Translations under genes and position numbers: made by a program
The notes under the pieces: generated by a model
The model's database searches: none
What the model was told of the DNA's origin: nothing
The model's input: only the letters and a program-made list of their open reading frames with translations
Source: Bacteroidota bacterium
GTDB taxonomy: Bacteria; Bacteroidota; Ignavibacteria; Ignavibacteriales; Melioribacteraceae
Reading direction: 5' to 3'
Length of the DNA: 7,635 nucleotides
Assembly: GCA_023453125.1 (NCBI GenBank)
Contig: JAEXUB010000015.1
Location: 1 to 7,635, forward strand
In this document: positions 1 to 6,822 of the stretch, in pieces
Numbering within the stretch: position 1 is the stretch's first letter
Layout of the letters: each line of letters begins with the position of its first letter

Positions 1-332
1 TCCCACGCCCATTCAATTGCTTCTTTCTTGTAATAGTCGCCGAACGACCAGTTGCCGAGCATTTCAAAGAATGTATGGTGATAAGTATCGTAACCAACTT
101 CTTCAAGGTCATTGTGCTTTCCCGAAACGCGAATGCATTTCTGCGTATCGGCCGCTCGTTTAAATTCTCTTGTGCCCGCTCCCAGAAAAACGTCTTTGAA
201 CTGGTTCATTCCCGCGTTTGTGAAAAGGAGTGTCGGATCGTCATAAGGGACAACCGGAGCGCTTGCTACTATTCTGTGCTCTTTTGAAGCAAAAAAATCT
301 AAAAACTGCTGGCGTATTTCTTTGGATGTCAT
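1..332 (-). CDS. alaS: Alanyl-tRNA synthetase, N-terminal part (cut by window edge)
   Basis: AlaRS is a cytoplasmic class II synthetase that charges tRNA-Ala with alanine using ATP. The 110 complete residues visible are the start of the aminoacylation domain. They begin MTSKEIRQQFLDFF, followed by PTLLFTNAGMNQFKDVF (about 33-49, including motif 1), QKCIRVSGKHNDLEEVG (64-80, with the motif 2 arginine at R68) and HHTFFEMLGNWSFGDYYKKE (85-104). These blocks are hallmark AlaRS sequence. The start at 332 matches the usual N-terminus, which lies only a few residues before EIR. Only a weak AAGG lies upstream. The rest of the protein (editing and C-Ala domains) lies beyond the left edge, so its integrity cannot be judged. 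The 'IRVSG' and 'NWSFGDY' variants, where E. coli has VRAGG and NFSFGDY, resemble the Bacteroidota version. The gene is transcribed divergently from the protease gene. Identification is secure. Confidence 0.97.
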   Translation of the reverse strand, partial: MTSKEIRQQFLDFFASKEHRIVASAPVVPYDDPTLLFTNAGMNQFKDVFLGAGTREFKRAADTQKCIRVSGKHNDLEEVGYDTYHHTFFEMLGNWSFGDYYKKEAIEWAW

Positions 333-356
333 AAAAACCTTAAAAATGTTTGAGTG

Positions 357-364
357 CAAATATA
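357..364 (-). promoter_or_regulatory. Candidate Bacteroidota-type -7 element for alaS
   Basis: Read on the minus strand the bases are TATATTTG, an exact match to the TAnnTTTG -7 element known from Bacteroidota primary sigma promoters. It ends 24 bases before the alaS start codon, which would give a short leader of roughly 18 bases. No good TTTG -33 box is present at the expected 19-21 base spacing (only a weak TTCAC-like stretch), so this is a one-box match. That the organism uses this promoter class is inferred. Confidence 0.4.
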
Positions 365-431
365 AGAATTTTGAGGATTTCGTGTGAACCCTTCCCCCAA
401 TGAGTACCCCTTTTTTTGCACTGATTTTTGG

Positions 432-463
432 ATTGTAATTAGTCCCTTTAATTCATAAAATTG
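432..463 (+). promoter_or_regulatory. Candidate promoter for the protease/propeller operon
   Basis: An ATTG box at 432-435 is followed after 20 bases by TAAAATTG at 456-463. The pair approximates the Bacteroidota pattern TTTG-N19-21-TAnnTTTG with one mismatch in each box. Transcription would begin near 470, about 20 bases before the start codon at 492. The surrounding DNA is AT-rich. With two imperfect boxes in such DNA, chance occurrence is quite possible. Confidence 0.3.
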
Positions 464-491
464 CCTTAATCTTTCACATAAAATGTAGAAA

Positions 492-3386
492 ATGAGAAAA
501 ATTCTTGCTTTTGCCTCGTTACTCCTCTTTGCCTCCCCCTTATGGGCTCAAAACGGACTTATAAAAGGGGAATTTGATTATTATCTCCCCAATACGGTAA
601 TAGTAAAGCTCAAAACCGTACCCAACGCAGATGGCCGGGGGAATGTATCGCTTCCGGCAAATCTCGCAAAGGCAGCAGCATTAATTAATATAAACTCCGC
701 CGTTCAGCCTTTCCCGGCCCCTCAGGGAGCATTATTAAAAGGGGAAGCCCCAATTTCTAAAATTGTTTCGATTGATTATTCCTCGGGTGAGGATCCGGTA
801 TCGGTCTCAAACCGCCTCGCAAAAAATCCCGACGTTGAATGGGCGGAACCGAGATATGCAAGAAAAGTTAACTTTGATGTTAACGATACTCATTACAACT
901 CTCTTACACAATATAATCTGTTTAAGATTAAGGCCGCAGAGGCGTGGGATATAAACAAAGGGAATAAAAATATTTTAATCGGCATTATCGATTCCGGAGT
1001 CTATTGGGGGCATCCGGACCTGCAGGGGAATATTTATCAAAACCTTGCTGAAGACGCAGACAGGGACGGACATACAATAGAGTGGAACGGAACGAATTGG
1101 ATTCTCGACCCGGGGGACTTAAACGGAATTGATGATGACGGAAACGGATTTAAAGACGATCTTGCAGGATGGGATTTCGGGGGCAGCAGCGGCACTCCCG
1201 ATAATAATCCCGAGGAGGACCCAGCTACTCACGGAACACTGGTTGCCGGCGTTGCATCGGCAGTTACAAATAATAATCTCGGCGTAGCCTCTATAGGATT
1301 TAACTGCTCCATTCTCCCCGTTAAATGCACAAGAAAAGATATGGACAGCAGATATATTATTTATGCCATTGAAGGAATTAAATACGCGGCCGATAAAGGG
1401 GCAAAAATTATCAACTGCAGTTTCGCCGGCTATTCCTATTCAAAAGCGGAACAGGAAGTAATTGATTATGCGGTTTCAAAAGGAGCGCTGGTAATTGCCG
1501 CTGCGGGGAATGACAACCTTAGAATGACTTCCTATCCCTCCGGCTATAACGGAGTTCTTTCGGCGGCCGCATCCAATGCTACGGATGCAAGATGGGGCGC
1601 TTCAAACTACGGGGAATCAATTGATGTTACCGCGCCGGGACAGCTTATCTATTCAACCTGGGGGAGCGACGGATATACTTCGGCAAATGGTACCTCCTTT
1701 GCCGCCCCTTTAACGGCGGGACTGGCGGGGCTGCTTATAAATCAGTTTCCCTCTTACACTCCTCTGCAGATTGGAGAACTAATTCGGGTTACCGCAGACG
1801 ATATATCCTCCGCAAACGCAGACTCGCTGCGATACCTTCTGGGAAAGGGAAGGATTAATGCTTATAAAGCATTAACCGCCGTTAATCCTGTTTCCGTCAG
1901 AGGAACCAAAGTTGAATTTATTGACGAGAGCAACCGGAACGGCGTTATTGAAAAAGGGGAAACTGCATCTATTAAAATTAAATTTATTAATTATCTCTCC
2001 CCGGTTTCGGGTGTACAGGCAACTATCTCCTGCTCAAGTCCCTACATTTCAATTCAAAATTCCTCTTTTACACTCCCTGCGCTTGCCACACTCGATTCTG
2101 CCTGGAACAGCAGCAGCAGGTTTTCTTTCAGGGTAAACAGCGCGGCGCCAAATAATTTAAAAGTTAATTTTCTAATTACATACACGGGAAACGGATATAA
2201 TGATTTTCAGTGGATTAGCGTAATGGTTAATCCGACATTCGGGACAATGGCGGATAATAACATTTCTCTTTCCATTACAGGCACCGGAAATATCGGCTTT
2301 TCGGATTACCCCGCCAATACAGAAGGAACGGGGCTCAGATTCCTGAACGGTGAAAATATTCTTTTTGAAGGATCTTTCCTTTACGGAACCTCCCCTTCAA
2401 TGCTGGCAGACGCCGCGCGCATTGACGATTCGGAACAAAGCCGGGACTTTAAGGCCGTCTCTCCATTTATTAAGATTTCTGCTCCGGCTCATTCAGACTC
2501 CGAGGGAAGCGCTGTATTCAATGACGACAATGCCGGCTCGAACAAACTCGGCATTGAGACAAAGCTTATTGCTTATACATATAAATCAGCGCCTTATAAC
2601 AATTTTATTATTCTACGCGGCGTTCTGCGCAACAAATCCGCAGCAAATATTACCGGACTTTACTGCGGATGGTATCTGGACCTTGACCTTGACGAATCCG
2701 ACTATCAGGATGACATTGCAGTGTACGATCAGCAGAATAAACTGGTCTATGCATACGATTCCAACAACAATCCAATTTATTATTATACAGGCGCTTCTCT
2801 TCTTACCAATCAGAATTTTAAAGCCTTTACTGTTGATAATGCGGGGAGCAATAACGGAATTTCAATTAATCCCTCCTTTACAAAAAATTCTAAATGGAGT
2901 ATGCTCTCAGGCGCGGTTTCCAAAACCAGCGCGGGACCGGGGGATATTTCCCTTATGTTCTCGGCGGGACCTGTTAATATTAACGCCGGGAGTTATGCCA
3001 ATGTTGCATTTGTAATCGCCTTCGGGGAGAACCTTAACTCGCTTAGGAATGCCATTGCTCTTGCCGGAGAAAAGTATGCATTAATTCCGGACGACGACGG
3101 CACAGACCCGGTTATTATTCCCGATTCATTTGCGCTTAGCCAGAATTATCCGAATCCATTTGCATCCTATACAAGGGTGCAATATGATCTGCCTAAAGAA
3201 GATTATGTTTCTATTAAAGTATTTGACATACTCGGAAGAGAAGTAGCATTGCTTAAAGAAGGGACAATGCCCGCCGGAAAACATTTTGCCCTTTTCAGCG
3301 CCGGAACACTGCCGAGCGGAACATATATTTTAAGAATTGAAACTCCCTCTTTCAGCGCCGTTAAAAAAATGATGCTAATGAAATAA
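492..3386 (+). CDS. Secreted subtilisin-like serine protease (S8) with T9SS sorting domain
   Basis: This is a predicted exported endopeptidase of 964 residues. A signal peptide spans 1-19 (basic MRK, hydrophobic core, cleavage near LWA|Q). Residues ~30-125 look like an inhibitory propeptide and end in the typical 'NPDVEWAEPRY'. The S8 catalytic domain covers ~140-465, with Asp167 (IIDSG), His247 (THGTLVAG), oxyanion Asn340 (AAAGN) and Ser402 (NGTSFAAP); all key residues are intact. The Asp-His stretch is longer than in subtilisin and holds two acidic DxDxDG-like loops (188-193, 214-223) that may bind calcium. A linker with 'NRNGVIEKGE' (481-490) opens a beta-rich Ig/FlgD-like region (~470-580), then an unassigned module (~581-870). 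Residues ~880-964 are a T9SS type A sorting domain with NYPNPF at 885-890. There is no Shine-Dalgarno; the A-rich leader and the signal peptide support this start. The propeller protein follows 18 bp downstream, probably in the same operon. The natural substrate cannot be told. Confidence 0.95.
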   Translation: MRKILAFASLLLFASPLWAQNGLIKGEFDYYLPNTVIVKLKTVPNADGRGNVSLPANLAKAAALININSAVQPFPAPQGALLKGEAPISKIVSIDYSSGEDPVSVSNRLAKNPDVEWAEPRYARKVNFDVNDTHYNSLTQYNLFKIKAAEAWDINKGNKNILIGIIDSGVYWGHPDLQGNIYQNLAEDADRDGHTIEWNGTNWILDPGDLNGIDDDGNGFKDDLAGWDFGGSSGTPDNNPEEDPATHGTLVAGVASAVTNNNLGVASIGFNCSILPVKCTRKDMDSRYIIYAIEGIKYAADKGAKIINCSFAGYSYSKAEQEVIDYAVSKGALVIAAAGNDNLRMTSYPSGYNGVLSAAASNATDARWGASNYGESIDVTAPGQLIYSTWGSDGYTSANGTSFAAPLTAGLAGLLINQFPSYTPLQIGELIRVTADDISSANADSLRYLLGKGRINAYKALTAVNPVSVRGTKVEFIDESNRNGVIEKGETASIKIKFINYLSPVSGVQATISCSSPYISIQNSSFTLPALATLDSAWNSSSRFSFRVNSAAPNNLKVNFLITYTGNGYNDFQWISVMVNPTFGTMADNNISLSITGTGNIGFSDYPANTEGTGLRFLNGENILFEGSFLYGTSPSMLADAARIDDSEQSRDFKAVSPFIKISAPAHSDSEGSAVFNDDNAGSNKLGIETKLIAYTYKSAPYNNFIILRGVLRNKSAANITGLYCGWYLDLDLDESDYQDDIAVYDQQNKLVYAYDSNNNPIYYYTGASLLTNQNFKAFTVDNAGSNNGISINPSFTKNSKWSMLSGAVSKTSAGPGDISLMFSAGPVNINAGSYANVAFVIAFGENLNSLRNAIALAGEKYALIPDDDGTDPVIIPDSFALSQNYPNPFASYTRVQYDLPKEDYVSIKVFDILGREVALLKEGTMPAGKHFALFSAGTLPSGTYILRIETPSFSAVKKMMLMK

Positions 3387-3404
3387 ATTCTACCGGTTAT
3401 AAAT

Positions 3405-5477
3405 ATGCGCGGAGTGAAATTTCTTTTACTCTTTATCTGTCTTTTATTTTTAAATATTCAGGCACAAACGGGATGGGTCTGTAAATACCCCTACCCGACC
3501 TCCAATATTTTGTATTCCTCTTACTTTGTAAACAACACAACCGGATGGATTGCCGGCGAATACGGCACACTATTTAAAACGGGAGACGGCGGATTAACCT
3601 GGCAGAGACAAAATGCGGGCTCCGGGGAACATCTGTTCTCCATCTTCTTTAAGGATGAATTAAACGGATGGGCGTGCGGCGGCTACGGCACAATAATACA
3701 TACCGCAAACGGGGGAATCAGCTGGCAGCTTCAGAATAGCGGCACCAATTCAAACCTTAATTCCATTACCTTCGTCAATGGGAACACCGGATTTATTGCC
3801 GGAAGCAATGGAACTGTTTTAAGGACTGCAAACGGAGGCGCGCTTTGGACCGCGGTACCATCGGGAAGCTCAGACAATATTAATTCTATTTGCTTTACTG
3901 ATGAACTGAATGGATATGGCGCGGGAAATTTCGGACTCGTAATGCGCACAACGGACGGCGGCTCAACCTGGCAGACACAAAACAGAATTACTTCGTTCCC
4001 TCTCTTTTCAATCAGCTTTAAAAACAGCAATGAAGGTTTTGCTTCCGGAGAATACGGGGTTATACTAAAAACAACTGACGCGGGAATTTCCTGGAATCTG
4101 ATGAACAGCGGAAGAAGCGAAAGCATTAAATCAATCGCTGTATCTCCATCGGGTACAATATGGGGGTCAGGCTCGCAGGGATTAATTATCCGGTCAATTG
4201 ACGGCGGGAACACCTGGAGCGAATATGATAAACTCGCCAGCCCGACACTCCAATCGGTCCGATTTAACGGTTTGCACGGGTGCATTACGGGACAAGGGGG
4301 AACAATAATTCTTACTTCCGACGGGGGAGCTTCCTGGCAATATAAAACGTATGGCACCGCATCTCCGCTTCAGTCAATTTCATTCCCCACAAAAAATATG
4401 GGATGGGGAGCCGGCTCTAACGGATATATAATTCACACAACAGACGGAGGGGAGCATTGGTCGGCTCAGCAAAGCGGCACTACGAATCCCCTCTGCACAA
4501 TCCATTTTGCGGATGAATATAACGGATGGGCCGTCGGCAATCAGGGTACTATACTTCACACATCCAACGGGGGCGAAACCTGGGAAAAACAGAACAGCGG
4601 AAGCAACGATGTTTTATTCTCGGTTCACTTTATTAACAGTTCAACTGGGTGGATTGCCGGAATTTCGGGACTTGTTTTAAAGACTACCAACGGAGGGAGA
4701 ACCTGGAGCGGCGGAATAAATAATACTCCGGTTATAAGGCTTCACTGCGTTCAGTTTCTGGATGAAAATACCGGCTACATAGCAGGGGCTTCGGGTATAA
4801 TTAAATCTAACGACGGCGGTGCGACCTGGACGAGAAAATTATATGCTACAGACCACGATTTCCACGGCATCTTTTTTCTTGATAAAAATACCGGATGGAT
4901 TGCAGGTACATCATTATGGAAAACCACCGACGGCGGCGACACCTGGAACCGCCAGTTAATTGATTCGGAAAGCGGAGTTAATGCGGTTCATTTCGTAAAC
5001 AGAAATATCGGCTGGACTGTTGGAGCAAAGGGAATTGTTTTCAAGACCACTAACGGGGGCGCCGAATGGCTTAGACAGTACTCGGGGACAAATGAAGCGC
5101 TCTGGTCTGTTAAATTTGCAGACAAAAACACCGGGTGGATTGGAGGATTGAACGGTTCTATTCTTAAAACCATAACCGGCGGTTCTTACGAGGCGCCCGA
5201 TGAGGAAATACCCGAATCATATTATATGGTTCAGAATTTCCCTAATCCTTTTAATTCAACGACAACCATAACATTCGGACTCCCTAAGAGTGAAACAGTT
5301 CAAATTAAAATATTTGATATTTTAGGAAGAGAAATAGTACTTCTGAAAGAGGAAGAAATGGCGGAGGGAATTCATGCAGTCCAATTTAATGGTGCAGGGC
5401 TGCCTGCCGGAATTTATCTCTGTACAATAAAAACAGGCTCTTTTTCGCAGACGAAAAAAATGGTCTATTTTAAGTAA
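3405..5477 (+). CDS. Secreted YCF48/BNR-like 14-repeat beta-propeller protein with T9SS sorting domain
   Basis: The 690-residue protein begins with a signal peptide (1-20, cleavage near IQA|Q). Residues ~34-596 hold fourteen repeats of the form 'tGWiaG..GtilkTtdGG.tW', the signature of YCF48/photosystem-assembly-factor-like and BNR propellers. The closing Trp residues fall at 66, 107, 148, 189, 230, 271, 311, 352, 393, 434, 475, 514 and 555, a period of 41 residues with only two small deviations. The fourteenth repeat has lost its Trp (TGGSYE, ~592-597). Fourteen blades fit two seven-bladed rings. Residues ~606-690 form a T9SS type A sorting domain (NFPNPFN at 611-617; FDILGRE at 637-643). 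The family name does not imply photosynthesis here: in heterotrophic Bacteroidota such proteins are surface or extracellular, and their partners are mostly unknown. Only 18 bp separate it from the protease gene, and no Shine-Dalgarno is visible. The fold call is firm; the ligand is unknown. Confidence 0.93.
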   Translation: MRGVKFLLLFICLLFLNIQAQTGWVCKYPYPTSNILYSSYFVNNTTGWIAGEYGTLFKTGDGGLTWQRQNAGSGEHLFSIFFKDELNGWACGGYGTIIHTANGGISWQLQNSGTNSNLNSITFVNGNTGFIAGSNGTVLRTANGGALWTAVPSGSSDNINSICFTDELNGYGAGNFGLVMRTTDGGSTWQTQNRITSFPLFSISFKNSNEGFASGEYGVILKTTDAGISWNLMNSGRSESIKSIAVSPSGTIWGSGSQGLIIRSIDGGNTWSEYDKLASPTLQSVRFNGLHGCITGQGGTIILTSDGGASWQYKTYGTASPLQSISFPTKNMGWGAGSNGYIIHTTDGGEHWSAQQSGTTNPLCTIHFADEYNGWAVGNQGTILHTSNGGETWEKQNSGSNDVLFSVHFINSSTGWIAGISGLVLKTTNGGRTWSGGINNTPVIRLHCVQFLDENTGYIAGASGIIKSNDGGATWTRKLYATDHDFHGIFFLDKNTGWIAGTSLWKTTDGGDTWNRQLIDSESGVNAVHFVNRNIGWTVGAKGIVFKTTNGGAEWLRQYSGTNEALWSVKFADKNTGWIGGLNGSILKTITGGSYEAPDEEIPESYYMVQNFPNPFNSTTTITFGLPKSETVQIKIFDILGREIVLLKEEEMAEGIHAVQFNGAGLPAGIYLCTIKTGSFSQTKKMVYFK
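3504..5192 (+). repeat. Fourteen in-frame ~123-bp tandem coding repeats
   Basis: The propeller region of the second secreted gene is built from diverged units of about 123 bp (41 codons). Each carries a recognisable core encoding G.yGtil.Tt.GG.tW. Units 6 and 11 to 12 show slight length changes (40 and 39 residues between Trp residues). The DNA copies differ substantially, so this is an old protein-level duplication and not a recent satellite expansion. Confidence 0.9.
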
Positions 5478-5483
5478 CTTTAT

Positions 5484-5512
5484 TTTGTCCTAACTCGTAA
5501 TTTCTATATTTT
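5484..5512 (+). promoter_or_regulatory. Weak candidate promoter for the folate/PspC cluster
   Basis: TTTG at 5484-5487 and TATATTTT at 5505-5512 resemble a Bacteroidota -33/-7 pair, but the spacing is 17 bases (19-21 expected) and the last base of the -7 box is wrong. It lies in the only sizeable gap (5478-5551) between the two plus-strand clusters, where a promoter would be expected. No stem-loop terminator for the upstream operon is visible in the gap. Confidence 0.25.
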
Positions 5513-5541
5513 TCCAGACGCTTATTTTACGCTCAAAAAAC

Positions 5542-5547
5542 GAGGAA
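5542..5547 (+). promoter_or_regulatory. Shine-Dalgarno that fixes a TTG start
   Basis: GAGGAA lies just ahead of the TTG at 5552, with six bases between GAGG and the start codon. It is the strongest ribosome binding site in the window. It supports the non-ATG start, because no ATG upstream in this frame would fit and the next in-frame ATG lies inside the conserved domain. Confidence 0.7.
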
Positions 5548-5551
5548 TATA

Positions 5552-6148
5552 TTGAGGCTTAAAACATTAATCCCGAAATCGGAGGCTCGCAAGCAGTCTG
5601 TTCAAAGGAGAAATGAATTCAGCCCCGAGGAAATAAGAAAACTTACCGAGAGGGTAATTGAGCGCATATCTACAATGGATGATTTTGTGCACGCCAAAAC
5701 TATTCACTGCTACCTATCGAGCCGCCCCGGCGAATTTGATACACGCAGACTGATTGATATGATGGAAGGATGCGGAAAAACAATTGTTGTTCCAAAGATG
5801 AATCCAATCAGCCGTACCCTGCAGAGAAACTATTTTACCGGATGGGACAATATAGTCAGAAGCAGCGAAGGATTTCTTGAACCGAAATCGGGTATTAACG
5901 AGGATAACAACGACGTTGATTTATTTATTGTCCCCTGCCTTGCCGTTTCGGTACTTGGCCACCGTGTTGGATACGGGGGAGGATTCTATGACAAAATGCT
6001 CAGAAATACATACGCCCCAAAAGTGGTCCCTGCATTTGAATTTCAGATTTTCGATTCGATTGAAAGCACTCCGCAGGATGTGAGAATTGACAGGATTGTA
6101 ACCGAAAGAAGAATTATTTTTACCCGCGAAAGTTTTTCGGGTAAATAA
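5552..6148 (+). CDS. 5-formyltetrahydrofolate cyclo-ligase (MTHFS family)
   Basis: This cytoplasmic enzyme converts 5-formyl-THF to 5,10-methenyl-THF with ATP, returning stored folate to the one-carbon pool. The 198-residue length is normal for the family. The N-terminal helix carries the expected basic pattern (K9, R13, R19, R20) before 'FSPEEIRKLTERV'. 'SSRPGEFDTRRLID' (56-69) matches the conserved strand with the substrate-region Glu60, and 'IVVPKMNP' (78-85) follows. The diagnostic 'DLFIVPCLAVSVLGHRVGYG' block (123-142) runs into GGFYDK (143-148), the nucleotide/folate-binding signature, and 'RIVTE' (181-185) closes the domain. Translation begins at TTG, supported by GAGG six bases upstream. 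The PspC gene follows after 2 bp. Folate metabolism has no obvious tie to the envelope genes downstream, so the linkage may be only transcriptional. Identification is strong. Confidence 0.94.
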   Translation: MRLKTLIPKSEARKQSVQRRNEFSPEEIRKLTERVIERISTMDDFVHAKTIHCYLSSRPGEFDTRRLIDMMEGCGKTIVVPKMNPISRTLQRNYFTGWDNIVRSSEGFLEPKSGINEDNNDVDLFIVPCLAVSVLGHRVGYGGGFYDKMLRNTYAPKVVPAFEFQIFDSIESTPQDVRIDRIVTERRIIFTRESFSGK

Positions 6149-6150
6149 CG

Positions 6151-6822
6151 ATGGATAATTTAGAAGAACATCCGGAACCGGAACAGCAGCAGCCAGCACC
6201 CCCTCAATATAAAGAAAGAAAACTCAGAAAATCCCTATATAATAAAATCATTTTCGGCATCTGCGGGGGAATGGGGGAATATTTTTCAATAGACCCGATC
6301 TTCTTCAGGCTTCTTTTTATGCTCGGCATCCTGATGGGAGGCTGGGGAATAATTGCATACCTTGTTGCAGCCCTGGTTATTCCCTCCCCCCAAATAGAAG
6401 AACCGGACGAAATTGAAATTGAGAAAATCAGGCAGTCGACCAAAGTCTCTGCCGCCGCCAGCATATTATTGTTAGCCGGCGCATTTGTACTGCTTGATGA
6501 ATGGGGCTATTTTGCATTCCTTGCGGGACTCGGAATTCCGACCGGGCTGATTCTGGATATGACTCTCGGGGTGATAGTGTTAATTTATTTTTTCGGCAGA
6601 AAAGATTCAGCCGAAAAAGAGCTCCCCGCCTCCTTTGAGAGAGACAAAAGCAGCGCCCTCTTTACAGGAGTCTGCAGCGGACTCGCAATATATTTAGGAG
6701 TATCCCCTTCAACCGTACGGGCTTCGGCTATAATAATTTCCCTTTTTACGCTGGGGCTTCCTGTAATAATCTATCTCTATTTCACCGCTGTTATACCTGC
6801 AGGAAAGCCCGATGAAATTTAA
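6151..6822 (+). CDS. Membrane protein with two PspC domains
   Basis: This is a 223-residue inner-membrane protein. A Pro/Gln/Glu-rich cytoplasmic-looking N-terminus (1-22) precedes a first PspC domain (~25-79: 'IFGICGGMGEYFSIDPIFFR' then a hydrophobic segment ending VIPSP). Two further membrane segments (~98-115 and ~120-148) are followed by a basic/acidic linker (150-167). A second PspC domain (~162-219: 'ALFTGVCSGLAIYLGVSPST' then a membrane segment ending AVIPAGKP) ends the protein. PspC takes part in phage-shock/envelope-stress responses in Enterobacteria, where it binds PspA and PspB; in Bacteroidota the role is mostly unproven. Most family members have one such domain, so the duplication is unusual. 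The start lies 2 bp after the cyclo-ligase stop with no clear Shine-Dalgarno, suggesting coupling. Its 3' end overlaps the next gene by 11 bp. No pspA, pspB or pspF homologue is visible in the window. Confidence 0.9.
   Translation: MDNLEEHPEPEQQQPAPPQYKERKLRKSLYNKIIFGICGGMGEYFSIDPIFFRLLFMLGILMGGWGIIAYLVAALVIPSPQIEEPDEIEIEKIRQSTKVSAAASILLLAGAFVLLDEWGYFAFLAGLGIPTGLILDMTLGVIVLIYFFGRKDSAEKELPASFERDKSSALFTGVCSGLAIYLGVSPSTVRASAIIISLFTLGLPVIIYLYFTAVIPAGKPDEI
6801..6804 (+). promoter_or_regulatory. Shine-Dalgarno inside the PspC gene for the overlapping gene
   Basis: AGGA sits within the PspC coding sequence, seven bases ahead of the ATG at 6812. This supports translation of the small membrane protein from that overlapping start. 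Confidence 0.6.

Noticed and set aside
75..287. A 70-residue plus-strand open frame at the left edge.
   Set aside because: It lies antisense inside the unmistakable alaS coding sequence and its product resembles no protein domain.
2350..3015. A 221-residue plus-strand open frame in another frame of the protease gene.
   Set aside because: It overlaps the protease frame entirely, has low-complexity composition and shows no domain; the protease frame is conserved through to the sorting domain.
3731..4357. A 208-residue minus-strand open frame inside the propeller gene.
   Set aside because: The repeated Gly/Thr/Trp-rich codons create an antisense frame free of stops. The product is periodic only because the sense repeats are, and no start signal or independent domain is seen.
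3504..5192. A CRISPR-like or satellite repeat, because of the 123-bp periodicity.
   Set aside because: The units are contiguous, in frame, diverged at DNA level and encode propeller blades, with no spacers.
3405..5477. The propeller gene as a photosystem II assembly factor (YCF48) indicating a phototroph.
   Set aside because: The repeat family is shared widely with BNR-like extracellular propellers, and the signal peptide plus T9SS domain points to export. No photosynthesis gene is present in the window.
5478..5551. A rho-independent terminator after the propeller gene.
   Set aside because: No stem of useful length followed by a T-run could be found in the gap; the T-rich stretches lack a preceding hairpin.
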